Of a stretch of 64,000 nt of DNA, positions 23,859 to 37,128 are shown in pieces. Position 1 is the first letter of the stretch; each line of letters begins with the position of its first letter. Both the position numbers and the translations under genes were made by a program. Below the pieces are notes generated by a model. It saw only the letters and a list, made by a program, of their open reading frames with translations, ran no database searches and was not told the origin of the DNA. This stretch comes from Blasia pusilla (taxonomy: Eukaryota > Marchantiophyta > Marchantiopsida > Blasiales): positions 52,514,001-52,578,000 of the forward strand of contig CM114272.1 in NCBI GenBank assembly GCA_050084515.1. Direction: 5' to 3'.

Positions 23859-24062
23859 TCTATATTGTTACTGGAGAGTGCCTCTTCATTTTGAGATCAC
23901 CTCTCCTCTTGACACATGGCATAAATGACAAGTCTAGAGATTAGAAAATATAGAATGGTTCGATGTCTAATCCAGTAAAATCACTCGAATTCGATTGTAT
24001 ACCTTGGATGGATAATTCAGAATTATACATTATTTTTAATCCGTGCATCGCATAGGTACTAG
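23859..24062 (+). mobile_element. Small Helitron on the plus strand (about 204 bp)
   Basis: It starts TCTATATTGTTACTGGAGAG after an A and contains CTCTCCTCTTGACACATGG as in the Helitron at 23535. It ends CCGTGCATCGCATAGG then TACTAG, a degenerate 3' hairpin followed by CTAG. The base after CTAG is C rather than T, and CTAG is repeated at once, so the exact end may be off by four bases. Confidence 0.6.
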
Positions 24063-24066
24063 CTAG

Positions 24067-25536
24067 CCATCATGGAGTCAAAGTTGGGCTTTTAAAAAAA
24101 TTCAATTTTCCTTGTTCTATCGTACTCTCATTGTACATCTTTGTAGTACAATGAGAAGTAACTCTTTGTGAATTGAGGACATAAACCACTTACCAATTTA
24201 AAGGGATTTTTTTTACTTGGTTATGACGAAAGAAAGATGATGTTTGTTGCCTAGGAAGAGTTAAAACAAGATCACCTTTACCTCTCGATGCGCAAAAATT
24301 CCATGAAGGCAAAGTGAAGTAGGTTGATCAACAAGGAGGACCTAAATCAATTCATTGAGTCTAGAAGAAGACAATCAGTGGGAGATTTAAAAACTCCCAA
24401 ATGGACCACCACTAATGAGATCTAACCACTCCTAGATGGATTCACCAAAAAGACCGACATCCTACACTATCCAAGTTCGGTGATTACCTCGTCTAGCTCA
24501 AGAAGTGAAAAAAGTTGCACGGATATGAGAAAATAGGACAACAAAGTTCCCAATCACACAAAAAAGCAACATCAAGAAAGATTGACTCTCGTGCCATAAG
24601 GAAAACATAAGATTCATGACAAGATTGGAGGCACTTAATACCTTCAAAGAGCGCTTTGCTATCTAGGAAACATCCATGAGGTTGAGTACCACTTGACCAC
24701 TCACCTCCCTCCAGGATGTGAATGGGTTCAACACCAAGCACCCTCCAATTAGCATAAAGAAACCTAAAGCTAAGAATGTAACCCATGGTTTATAACCCAT
24801 AGAATGGATCCTTTTATCCTCGTTTAAGATTACTGACATTCTCAAATAACATGGTATGTACGTTAGGAAGGACCATGAAAATTGGCTTGCATTAGCCCGT
24901 TCATACGAATGATACCATTAAATAATTGGTTCAACGGGTCCTCATGCATAACTTACGTTTTAAAACGGTATTTCTAAGATGTCACAGAAAGTAATGACAC
25001 GGGTACAAAGGTGCCGAATTATACCTTGCTTCACTCTGAACACGGTACTAGCGAGGAAAGCCTGGCCGTAGAATACCAGAATATCTGTCTTGGGACCTCC
25101 CGACTTGCCACCAACCATTTGCACCGGGTTGTGCTCTTCATTTAACCATACTTAATTTGTTATTGCATCGTGTGCAGACGAATAACAAGAGCTAATAAAT
25201 ACAAACATCACATTCAAAGTTAATTTCCTTGCTTTGTGGGCTGCAGATTGTGACAGGGAATAGCTTTCAAGTTGGAGTCCAATTCAGAAGCTGAAACAAA
25301 CCTCAAAATTTCAAAATCTGCCAGGGTTGTGGGTGTCTAAAAGCCATTACTGGCACCTATTATTACCCACAAATATAATTTCTAGTGTACAAAAAGGGCA
25401 TTGTTGGTTACTAACTCTGGCATGCCCTGATAAAGCTTGTGATACTGTGTAGCAGATGAAAGGAGTAAACTAAATTTCACATTTACAGAAACTTCAGACT
25501 TGATTAATACAGATTTTGTCCACATGTAATACCATT
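24067..25536. other. Intergenic DNA downstream of the LAZ1-like gene
   Basis: No gene recognised. An 11-bp inverted repeat, TCTCATTGTAC / GTACAATGAGA, lies at 24126-24156. The part nearest 25536 is the 3' UTR and terminator region of the minus-strand gene. Confidence 0.5.
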
Positions 25537-28500
25537 TCACCGTTTTATAGTCCACCTCCTTCCTCCTGTCTTGAAACCACCTAGGCCCTGATCACTGCTT
25601 TCACCGCTGCTTTCTGCTCCACTGCCATATGACATTGATCTCTTCCGTGCTACCCCACTATCACTCACACTTCCAGCTAAAGGGTCATCAATTCCTTTGA
25701 CTGGATGTCCAGGATTGACCGAAGGAGAAGCAACCCAGGAGTCATCTTTGCTCCTCTTCTTTTCTTTCTCTTTCTTGTGTTTACCCCAGGGCAACTGATT
25801 GAATGTTTCATTGATTCTGTTGATACCTTTCTCCACTGGCTCCACAGCTTGGTGCACAGTCAGCTTCCAATCTTGCACTACCTGAATAACACAGCTCCCA
25901 AATTCAATTTGAAAGTATTTATCAGTGTCTACAATTGTAAGTTATCCACCTAGCAAATGAAAAAGGTTCTCAACAGTCCAAGGCCTTCTAGCCACTACCA
26001 TAGCATTAAGCAATTTTTGGTTTTAGCAGTGCATACTTTCCTCCAAACTCTGTACAGAAGCTTAAAAATCATACTCAGAATGACCTGGGCCACTTCTGCG
26101 TGGCATGAGATAAAATGTAGCTTACATGTCCACCTCCAACAATCACGATGTCCTGCACACTTTCCCTAACACTAGTACCAGTTTTTGGTCCGTCCATATG
26201 AAAACGCTTCAAAAGTGCCAGTCGCCCACTCTCCCTTACTTCCTCCGGATCCAAGGGCGAGTCCATTGATGCATAATCGGCCAATACAGAGACACTCCCT
26301 CGCCTTCCATCATTACCCATAATCTGGTAAGGAGTAGCTGGAAATATGTAAATGTGAGCAACAGCTGCAATAGCCATCTGCAAATAAAGACACCAAACTC
26401 TTAGTAACCAAGACCCGACTAGGCCTTGACCAAAGCTACTCACCATCTAGAATGCTGGAAATATCATGTTCAAATAAAACTCACTGATTGACTGGCTAGC
26501 CTAATTGAAAAGAGTACCAGGAAAAATACTACATGCTTATGGTTTACCAACTCTTTTGCTCCAGGTCTGTGATGACTTTCAACATCAGACAACAGAATAA
26601 TGATGCCCATCAAAAGAGAGAAGAAAGACCCGACATATACAGCTCATTTCTCTTTTTTGTGTACATGTTAGAACAGTTTTGCAACAAGCACTAAAGGTGG
26701 CAGCTAATGCGATAGAGTTATTTGGATGATGAAATCACATTCAAGTACATCTTTTGAATAAATACTTCCACGTGAACAGAATACTTGATCTTACTTCAAA
26801 GCAAATAAGAAAGTTCTGCAGTCCCGTTTGGAGCTTTCCACTGAAGACATCTGAGCTCATCTCAAACCATCCAGAACTAAAAACAAGTGAGATCACCACA
26901 CCCTGCCACCAAGTTGCAAAAACGATCGATTTGAAGCAAATGAATTTGGCCAAAGGATTGATTTCTCTCAGCTGCTCGTGAGTCTGACCGTAAAATTGTA
27001 TCAAACAATAAAGAGCCCATGTTTGGCTGAAGTTCAAGATGAGAGTGATGTAAGGATACCTACGCAAAAAAACAACAGCAGAACCACCAACACCTTGTGA
27101 GAACTGGCAGATTTTTGAGATACTTAGCCTTTAAATAAATAGCCATTAGCCTGATGGGTACAACTGGATCCTCATCTATTTCAAAAGAAAACTATAAGCA
27201 ATTCCCCTCCTCACTACCCAGCCCTTGCCTTAAGTGCCACCATTCTTGAACCCTAAAAAACGTCTTTATGTGATGATGTAAGGAAAAAGAGAGCACATGG
27301 CCAGACGAAGCAAGCTGGAAGGACCCCAAGAATGAGATCATGCACTGATGACAAGCACGCAACAAGAAAGACCAAACAACACACCCTGCAGGCATCAGTC
27401 ATCTCATTATCTCTGGTAGTTCATATGAATTAAAATCTTATCTGTAATACAAAGTCTAGTTAGCACAAATGGCAAGGAAAAATTCAACAGAACTTACCCA
27501 TCCTTGTACTTGAACTCTCCCTCATTGTACAGACTCAACTGGTCCAAAAAGAGTGCGAGCAAAGCACAAAATGTCTTCAATATCATCTGAGAACAAGCAC
27601 GAGACCCTCTGAAGTCTTAGAAACACCCAAACAATGTTCAATTCAAGGAGCAGTATCCAGGAAACTCAGGTACCAGAAGTGGTGCTCAGCTCCAAAATCT
27701 AGTTCTAGATTCACACCTCCAGTAGCAAGGACCCGCACCTGAGGGTGGAACACTACAATCAGCACATCATGGTTTGAAATGTAAGACTTCTGGATCCTCT
27801 CTAAGAAACCAAGACTTGCCCAGGTATCTCTCGTCTTCCTGTATTGATTCAACCAAGAGTGTCTAGCCTGATTTTCAACTCAAGAGTGCGACAAATAGAT
27901 GCATCGAAGGTGGGCCTGACACTAGAGGTCTATGTCGGACACAAACCATATTCTCCCTCTCAATGAAGCCAAGCATTTCTCAGGACCAAACACAAAACCA
28001 TGCCAGCACCAGTAGATCAGCCATCCATTCATGAGCCACTCCTTACCATTATTGACAGCCTGACCTATACTCCTTTCATGTGCTCTTTCAGCACATCATA
28101 ACATCCCTATCCAGCAAGACCTTTGTTCCCATAACTTGATTTTCAACACTTTCTATGGACTGAAAAGGGCCAAAACAAAACTTTCTACCATGGTCAAGAA
28201 AACCAAAACACGGATCGAATTCATGATCACTACTTCATTTAAGTACAAATAACCCCTCCCAGTCCAATAGAACAGCATAAATTCACTTGCAGAATCTTCT
28301 AACCTTATTAAATTTACTTATTCCCTCATATAGCCTTTCCTTTAATATCTATTATAACTGGTGCCGCTGTAAGTTCAATGATGACCTCCCCTGTGAAAAC
28401 CTCTGGCAAATCTTTGTGAATAAGCATAGGTTTAGTAGCTCACATATTGGACAATTCCAAATTTCACCGCTGTATAAAAGTCTTGCCCAAGTTCCCAAGG

Positions 28501-30383
28501 CTCAATACACCAGTTCAAAGGTACCGGATGCTCCACGTCTGCTCTTTTCCCTGATTTATTCTCTAATAAAGGTGTCCGAGCACCTTGTTGACCCTCATGC
28601 TCAAAGAGCTCCACCACCTTCCCCTCTCCACCTGGAAAGATCATCCCATGTTCCATCCAGCAGCAGTGTACAACTTTTGAGGTGTATGATCACAGGTGCA
28701 ACCGCATTTTTCATCCAATACCAGCTTCAAAAGCTCAAGCAATAAATTCGGAAATTTGAAGTCCTATTCTGGTTTTTCACCTTAGACAGCATCTGGAAGT
28801 ATCATAACCACACTCTGAACAAAAGACTGAAGTGTGAAGTTTTCATACAAGATAACTAGAGCAAAACAGAGATACGAACTCTTTAAGATGCATGACGAAC
28901 TGCCATGCCTTCACAGATGATTCTCACCTAGACAGGCAATAAGGTAGCATCCGAACGAGTATAGGGCATAGGCCTCATAGCAATTGCCCAGTATGGTACA
29001 GGATAAAGAATATTTTGGTTGCCACAATGACAAAAACTGAAAAACCAAAGAAGATTACTGTCAATGTCATCATCCACCATCAGATCCTCAGCCAAAATCA
29101 CATTCACTTCAAAAACAGTATTTTGTATCTTACAGAGATTTTCTTATCCATTCTCTAGAAAGATATTCCATGATTTGACCACACAAGTCCCCCAATCTCC
29201 CGAAGAATCAGCTGTACCATAAACGTAGTTGCACACACCTAACTACCATTGTGCAATTTCAAACGGGGTAATATTAACAAAAACATTGTTTTAATTGAAC
29301 AAGAACTTACCGACGAAACAGTATATACAGGGACCATGAAAATCACCCCAACCAACCACTTCTGTTCCTGCATGAGAAAAGACAATTACAGGCCACATGG
29401 TCATCACAGAGAATCCCAGGGGTCTCATACATGCTCTAATCCGATTACACTTGACGTTCACAATATGAGCAAACTCAGATTCAATTTCCCAAAGGTGAGG
29501 TTCATAATCGGAAGGAGCTACATGTCCTTGCTCACTTGACCCCTCCATAACCACTGCACTTCAACTCCCTAAACTGTTGACCACTCTGCCTTCATAAGAT
29601 CTCGTAAAATTCTTGCCTTTCCAGCCTAACCAGAAGTTGAACTATGTGGAGAGAGTCACCAGAGGACTTCCAATGGTATTATCGCGACTTTAAGTAGCTC
29701 GTGAAGGCTTATGTGTGAGGTTCAGCAGCTTGCAACATACAATCCCGCTTGAATATAAATGGCTACCAATTCAAAGGTCAGAGTCCAATAACGTGAGGAG
29801 CAAAGTCGGTAACACAGCGACACAGCTAGCTGATACAATCAGTAACACGGCAACACCTCTCACTAGTGCATCTGTTTATGTAACCGGGTACTAGATCATA
29901 TTTACACAAAGTACGAGAAAAAGGTAGGGTTCGTTCCAAACACACTACGATTCCAATGTTTCCACATGTGACCAGCTGATTGGCATTCAAAAAATACAGA
30001 TCCTGAACAATTAATTTCTCCATCGGGCACGTGAAGCGATAGGGTTCACAGGTTGGCCAAGACCTAGAGCGCATATAAAAAATTACGTTTGGACGACTCT
30101 AATACCGTGAACGTCTTTCTTTGACGATCTCTAAAAGTATTCATTCTTCGGACAAATCAAGATGCATGTGGTGGATTGAAATTATACAAACCTCAGGATC
30201 TTTATACGACGTGAGATGCTCAAACATCAGGAAGGTGGATAGAGCTAGAGCCAGGAGAACGAACACTCCCGCCACAATAACGGCCCAAGTGTGCAGCGAC
30301 GACGGAGGCACGGGGAGAGTGGGCCCAGGGGAGGCGACAGCCAACCCCAAGTGCCCAACAATCCACCGCACCCTCCCTATCAT
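25537..30383 (-). CDS. LAZ1 / TMEM184-type (DUF300, organic solute transporter Ost-alpha) membrane protein
   Basis: Eight exons on the minus strand, 30383-30192, 29367-29311, 29036-28928, 28631-28444, 27586-27498, 27059-26795, 26377-26126 and 25881-25537, join in phase to 498 residues. Hydrophobic segments begin with WAVIVAGVFVLLALALSTFL, then EQKWLVGVIFMVPVY, CYEAYALYSFGCYLIACLG, KFGIVQYMILKTFCALLALF, NFSQTWALYCLIQFY and CFKSIVFATWWQGVVISLVF, the order seen in LAZ1 proteins. After the membrane part come MGNDGRRGSVSVLADYASMD and a charged C-terminus with VHQAVEPVEKGINRINE, a Lys-rich run, KGIDDPLAGS and GRRWTIKR. Arabidopsis LAZ1 acts at the vacuole/plasma membrane in brassinosteroid signalling, membrane homeostasis and lesion-type cell death. 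By homology a membrane role is likely here. The usual FGRYL reads FGCYL. Confidence 0.94.
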
Positions 30384-31460
30384 CGTTTCTTCTTCAGTCT
30401 TTCCTCACCTCGAATCTCGAGCTCACTAATCTAGTATAAAAAATAACCCTAAAACCTCAACCCCAAGCTCAATTGCGTCGCCAATCATCGTCCGTGGCAC
30501 TGAATAGTGCGCGGCCTCGGGAAGCCACATCACATACACCACTTTCCCCGATCAGCACTGAGTTTCTGCAAATTCTGAAGTCAAATTCCTGACCAATCAA
30601 CTGCTCAATTACTCAACTACGCCAACTCCGGGATGGCATCAACCCGCGGTCCGACGACATGCAAGAACCAACTGCAATTCTCGTTCCTGGATGACTGAAG
30701 TAATAATCCTGAGTGAACCACTACAACCCGGAAGACTCCTCCGCTCTTAGAAATTAGTTACTGCAGACTCCGAACGCAATTCAGCCGAAACCACCTGCTG
30801 CTGTACATCCAGTCCATGAAGCCACACAAAACTGCTCCACTGACCACACCCCTTTCCGTCCGCGCAATCAATCCTTTCCACGCCTCAACAATCCCTCGCT
30901 GCCCCGACCATCGCCGAACTTCTCCTTCCTGGCACCACGAACCCCATCCCCTCCGTCATTCTCTCTCTGCCATCTTCCTCCCCGGATCCCGCATGGAATC
31001 AGCTCATTCCAGGGTCCACCCACTCGCCTCCCGCTGCTCTTCCCCCTCCTCCTCCCGCAATCTTCGCCCTCTCTCTCTCTCTATCTCTCTCTCCCTCTTC
31101 CCTCTCTGTGTCGTCCGCGTATGTTCAATTGGTCCCCGAGTGCGAGAGACTACCCCCCGCCTTGTCCTGCAGGCCCTTCTCTCCGTCTCCCGCCCTCCCC
31201 TTCTCTTACCGACGAAGGTTTCTAGGAGCGCTTTCTGACCCGGCGAGCGATGAACAAATCCTTGGCGAGCGAAGAGGGAGCAGAGAGAGCGTTATCCTGG
31301 CTGGCATTATATCCCGCTGCCACCTCGATCGGGAAGAAAGAAAGAAAGAAAGAAAGAACGAACGAACGAATCAGTCCCGCATTAGCGCTAACAGCTCGGC
31401 TGATCATGTTTGGGCAACCCTAAGCGCCACCGGTAACTCCGTTGGCCTTTCTTGATAACG
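30384..31460 (-). promoter_or_regulatory. 5' UTR and promoter region of the LAZ1-like gene
   Basis: Pyrimidine/CT-rich on the plus strand, and relatively GC-rich. It includes CT runs at 31069-31096 and a GAAA/GAAC microsatellite at 31336-31370. Plus-strand open frames of 140 and 115 codons (30816-31455) are Ser/Pro/Arg-rich translations of this simple sequence and match nothing I know. The exact transcription start is not visible. Confidence 0.5.
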
Positions 31461-32916
31461 GGATCTTGCAGTTTAGCCTTAATAATTAGACGGATTCGCG
31501 GCCGTATATACCGTGGTAGAAACCTCTTAGGTTAGGTTTGCTTTTCATTGCTTGTCGGGCTTAACTCCTGCGGCCGTTGCGGTGCGTTTTCTGACCCGAG
31601 GAACGAAAGTGCGCACCCGAGTCTCTGCGTTCCTTCTTACCCGGTTTGGGTGGTTCAACTTCGACCCTCCACCGCCGGTTAGCGCCATGCACGTGACGCG
31701 CAAGGTACTGTTCCATTCCTAACGTCGTTTTTTCCTTAATCACTGGTTAGGGCGGTTATGGGTTAGGGGTATTTTTATTCTTCCTCCTTATCGACTTGGG
31801 ACAAAGCACCTAAATTCCTAGGTCTTGGTGCGATTGAACTTTTCCCTCGTCCTAGCAAACATGAGAGGCATTAAGTTGAGTCGATTTCACATTTTGGCTA
31901 AAGCATCTAAGGTACCATAGAGTATGGGCCATTTGGAGTTAAGTTTTTGCGTCGGACACAAAACATTGAAGTCTTCTCTATTCTCGTCTTCCGTTTTATA
32001 TTTTTCAATCGTACCAACATTTTAAATTTTTTTCACCAAGATGCACGTTTCAAACCATAATTGCATTGGGATCTAGAAACCATGGTAGTATTAGTGGAAT
32101 GAGAGTCTGATGGGAGTAAACAAACTTAGGAAAAACTTGCTCATGGTGAAGTGGATTGTTACAGTAGAAATGTTACACAACTTTGTGCATGATATAAATA
32201 ATGTATTAGTAATAATTGTTGAAAACAAAAATTTTGGTGAAGAAATGAACTTGGAAAAATACATTGATCCCCATGTTCCTAAAATTACAAACTAAAGGTT
32301 CCTAAAACGCATTTTGATTTTTTTTTCCGTAGTTAAGACCAATACTAAGTAGACAATATGTATCACAATTTGAATATGCACAATAGCAAACATCACTAAA
32401 CAAGGGAAGTTTTATATTCACGTAACAAATTTTGCTACTTACAAATAATTCGCGCTGATATCAAGCATATTCAATAGCTATATGGTTAGATCTAGTAAGG
32501 GATAATTTAGGCATGGACGTAGTCGGAAAAATAAGACAAGAGTTAAATGCCAAACCAAGATTAGGTTAAAACCGTTGAGAAAAGACTCGTAGATATTGAG
32601 AGTGAGAAATTATACTTTTCCAATGAAAAAATTCCAAATTAATAAGGTGTAAGATAGATTTTGGCAAGTCATTAAAATACTTCAAGTAGTAAATATATAG
32701 TTATCTTTGGTGCCAAGACTCAAAATAGAAACAAGATGTCAATTAAAGTTGAATCTTAATAGGAGGGAAGCCAACCTTTGGTAGACTTGCTAAAGGGCAT
32801 AAATAAAATTGTAAATAAAGATAGAGAAGAGATATCGAATATAGTGAAAATTGATTGAAAATATGTGTTTAAAAATTACATTTAAGAAGATTGTTAAGGG
32901 CACTAAATATAGGTTA
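31461..32916. other. Intergenic DNA, no gene seen
   Basis: Composition falls from mixed to strongly AT-rich by about 31980. No recognised coding region, RNA gene or complete repeat. Confidence 0.5.
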
Positions 32917-33187
32917 GATTAGTGCCTCGCGTCTATTCATCCTCAGATTAGGTGACAGTCGAGTTAAGTGGGGAGGGACACTTAGGCAAAAATGAACATC
33001 TAAGGCGGAGTCGAACACACGACTTGTTGTTGCGCATGGGAGTGGTTGCCCATTGTGCTCAAAGCTCCTGCACACAAGCAAACAATTTTATTCTTATTCC
33101 AAAGGGAAATTTTGGAAAGGGATCAGGGCTAACTAACTCAACCTTGGGTTTGGAAACCCGAGGATGAATAGGCGCAAGCGATTAGTG
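32917..33187. mobile_element. Second MITE family, copy 1, with 8-bp target duplication
   Basis: The element (32925-33179, 255 bp) starts CCTCGCGTCTATTCATCCTC. The reverse complement of its end is GCTTGCGCCTATTCATCCTC, so the 20-bp terminal inverted repeats differ at three positions. The identical octamer GATTAGTG flanks both sides (32917-32924, 33180-33187). On the minus strand the interior contains GTGTTCGACTCC, which resembles a tRNA B box, inside a tRNA-like stretch (about 33000-33072). It does not fold into a proper cloverleaf, so no tRNA is called. No transposase is present. Confidence 0.8.
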
Positions 33188-36100
33188 GAATAATTATGGA
33201 TATAATGGACATCAGGTCAAGAACATAGAAACATCAAATACGATGGAAAGAAGTTATGGAATTTGAATATAATAGATTTGATGGAAGTTGATTATAATCT
33301 CAAATAATAAAGGTTTAAATAGAAAATAAAATCGGTCCCTTAACGAAGAAACATAAGACTCTCTTAATTATAACTGTATTGACTTCCTTTAAGAATTGAG
33401 TTAAACATTGAAAAGATTAATTACCAAATCTACATATGGGGAGAAAGTACATTTACTTTGATAGGATTTGGCTAAAAGATACATCATTTAAATATACTTT
33501 GTATCTGTGAACCCTCACTCTTGTCTTCATCCAAATATCTAAGCATTATATTTTCATCAAAAGTAACATCATATCTCATCTTTATGAATCCCTTATTTGT
33601 TCTTCTTCTTCTAAATTTTTTTAGTTTTCCAATCTAAATATATTATAGAAACTCCCTATCATAATATAAATAGATGTATCTCTACATTTTCCTCCTCTTT
33701 GCATATATTTTGTGGCATATATTGGTGAATTTGGTAGCTCATCTTCTCGAATAATATGATTAAGGATTTTTTTTAATGAAAATTTTGTTATTCCATCCTA
33801 TTTTAAAATCTTTGAGAGTTTCCTTATTACACACTTCTTCATGAATGCCACAAAACAAGTGTGTGGCCTCAAGATGGGGGAGGCCGTAATGAATTACTAA
33901 ACATGTGTGAGATACACGTGGATAGTCTAAACGACGAGAAAAAAAATAACGCTTATATGTAGAGGCCATAAACAACACAATATTTGATGATTCTAGAATG
34001 AGAGATCAGATTTATGGAACTGTATAAGGAATTTTCAATCTTCTAGATTCTTGCAAAATTATTTCACATATCATCAATTGGATGAGATGATAAAACATAT
34101 AAGCAACATTCGATGTACAAGCCTCAAATTATGTTTTTAAGGAAATCACATATCATTTCAAGTTCTCCACCTATGATCATGATTTTATATATCCAACGGA
34201 TACATGAATCAACCAAGAAAGTTTGAACCACACATATGATGTTTTGAATTATTATGATTGCGCTTTGATACTTTCCAAAATTGAATGAAATGAGGTGAAT
34301 GGATTCTAGCAACACCTTATAAGGAGAAAGCTTGTAGATATGCCTACGATTATATATGTCTTATATCTTTCTAAATTTTTTTGGTGCAATATTATACTTT
34401 TTCAATATATTTCATTATGAAGTTGTGTCTTCATTAGATTTCCACTTCAAATTCCACTATGAACATACATGTGGTAATAATCTAAAAAACATTAATCTTT
34501 GGATTCAATGAATCTTTAGCAAGATGATCTTAGAAAAAAATCCATTCAAGAATGAACGATCTTCATTTTGATTGAAGTATTTTCAAAATAGATTCTCTCT
34601 ATGATAGAATGTGTTTTCTCATCTCTATCTTAATCTCTACAATTATGTTAAAATATAAACTCTCGAAAAAAGGCCTTATTATATCTATGCATAATCCCAC
34701 AAAATGTATCAATCAAGCACAAGAGACTTATTTATAGGATAATAAATGTCTTCTTCAACCATTTACATAATATCTTGTGAATATTCTTGTAACACTTCTT
34801 TCATAATTTAAACTCTGAAAATTATTGTCTTATTTTGCAATAGATAATTGTAGCTTCATTACCTCTTGTATTGAACATAAAATTGTTTTTTTCTTTCTAT
34901 TATTTTCATATTTTTATTAATTGATGCACGTCAATCAATTAAAGAGTGAGACATCACACATACTTACTTCATAGCCCCTTAATTAATTAATCTCTTAAAA
35001 TTTTTGAAATCCCAATAGAATCTATCCAATATTATGATATTTCCCCAAAACAATTAATTATTACAACTTTGAAGGGTGGTAACAAGTATGTGGACCAATA
35101 GCTATTGTAAAAAGTATGGGGACCACAACAAGACCCAAGATTTTGGCATGAAACTACGTAATCAAAAAAATTGCAGAGTTGCAATTCACTAACACAAAGA
35201 AGAAGTATTATTAGAAACTACGATTTTCGAGAACCTAATGCTTATCATATGTGAATTTGATGGATTCATGTAGGTGGTCAATTTGCAAGAATAAATGATG
35301 GAACATTGATGCAAATGAACACAAAATACTTATGCTACATTCCATAAAGCTTTCTTCTTGAAACCTTCCTAGAAAAAATAAGAAAATATTTACAAGATTC
35401 TGATTTATAGAGAGACTAAAGACATAAAAGAGAATCAATTTTTTTCATATTGGTATTTGTGACTAAAAATAGTCATCATGCATAGGAGTAAATTGGAAAT
35501 ACGCATTAAGTCTCAATGGAAAGTACAAAATTTCAAAAGTTGCTAGTGACTAGTCTATATTGGATAGGGATTGCAATCATGATATGAGATTGATTATCTC
35601 TGAGTTAATCAGTGTAGTGATTCTTGGAGTATTGGTTAAGAAGATATAGCTCTTTAGAGATTTTCCTGCCTTGTTTTTGGAAGGCAAACAAAATTCCTTC
35701 TTTAGTAAAGCCAAATAAGTATCCTTTGGAACCTAAGACTACCGGTGAAAAAAAATGGTGTCTATTATCTGAATGGCATCTTTGTCAAGGTAGCGTATTA
35801 TCGCCTTCAAGGTATGGCTACAACTTTCACATTCTTTGAGTTGTTCTTGTATGTTTGCAATGGTTGGAACGGTTGCTTTAAATAAGTGTAAGGAAATTGC
35901 AATAGTATCGTCAGAACATGATGCCCCTCGCATACAGAGATATCTCGGCTTTCTTTGTTATTGAACTTTGTCCCTTTTGATGCTTATAACAAGCAATTAA
36001 GGTATTCCCAACTAGAGTGCAATAATTGTTATTTTTTGAATGGGCTTTGGAATAAATTCTCTCCACAATACAATGGATTAATATATTAGAGAGTATGCTA

Positions 36101-36940
36101 TTGAGTATTTTGATAAGCATGTTCTAATATCAATATATCGATTCAACCAATGCAGCTTGAAATATACATGTGTTATGAAACAAAGATCGTTCAATACAAT
36201 ACTAGCAATACACATATTATTTTGTAAGAGACAAAGAGATTAAATGAAGAGAAGCATTATGGAAATGCGAGCTACTTATGAATATACATATTAGTGTCAA
36301 TCTAACAAGTTGATAGAACATATGGATATAGGTGGACAACAAGATTTGTCTTCATGAAAAAGTTATATATTGCTACTCTTGACCAAGAACATAATAAATA
36401 AAACTCTTGATACTAGGCCATATCGCTTTTCAAATAAATAGATTGGGAATAGCCTAAGAAATTATTAAAAAAACCAATGACATCTGTGGTAGCAAGGAAC
36501 AACCAATAGCACATAACATCTCTACAAATTGTCCATGCATCAACGATGATCATAAAACTTAGATTATTCAAAAGAGCACTATGGGCGTGTGGTTTATAGA
36601 CCAAAACAAAACCTAGACCAACTTATAGTCATTAACAAGAGTCTAAGAAATAAAATATTTATTACCGACACACTTAGTATAATAGGAAAACTACAAAGTT
36701 AAATATATTTCATGGCTAGAATGAGAAAAATATTGAGGTTGGTCGACAATCTTCATAGAGGCAATTACTCGTGATGAACGAAATCTGTTTCGCAATACAG
36801 GCAATGATGGTCAAAAGCTACTATTGGAGCACAAATTTTGTAGAATAATAAATCTCCAAAAAGTGCAAACACCAAAGCTTAAGGTGAGTACTAATTTCAC
36901 AAACCCAAAAACATAATGACACTCAACTGCATTTACAATT
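33188..36940. other. AT-rich intergenic DNA, no gene seen
   Basis: About 3.7 kb with no recognised gene. At 35550-35553 a CTAG is followed immediately by TCTATATTGGATAGGG, which looks like one Helitron end abutting another Helitron start. Neither element could be followed to its other end. Confidence 0.5.
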
Positions 36941-36952
36941 TTTAGGACATTC

Positions 36953-37128
36953 TAATAATACCATACCGTGATAAGAGATGCTCTTATTGTGAAAATGGAA
37001 TGGTATGGAACAAATTGATGATGCATTTTCAACACGTGTGCCCAATATCAACAATGGCCTGACCTTATGTCTCAAGTGCAATGAAGAAGTGGAAAGGGAA
37101 ATTTCAAGATAAAAAACAAATTAATTTT
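36953..37128 (+). pseudogene. Possible BED/C2H2-type zinc-finger gene fragment
   Basis: After an acceptor-like TTTTTAG, the sequence reads DILIIPYRDKRCSYCENG and then MVWNKLMMHFQHVCP, with stop TGA at 37060. The spacing C-x2-C-x11-H-x4-C matches the zinc finger found at the start of plant hAT-type transposases and their domesticated relatives. A GTGAGT donor lies upstream at about 36884. After the stop the same frame continues SSAMKKWKGKFQDKKQINF, as if a codon had mutated. It is short and isolated, so this is a tentative fragment of an old transposase. Confidence 0.35.

Noticed and set aside
30816-31455. Plus-strand genes of 140 and 115 codons upstream of the LAZ1-like gene
   Set aside because: They are Ser/Pro/Arg-rich translations of CT- and GAAA-type simple sequence in its 5' region, and they overlap each other in different frames.
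33000-33072. tRNA gene on the minus strand
   Set aside because: Only a B-box-like segment fits. The T stem and acceptor stem do not pair, so it is at most a tRNA-derived piece inside a MITE.
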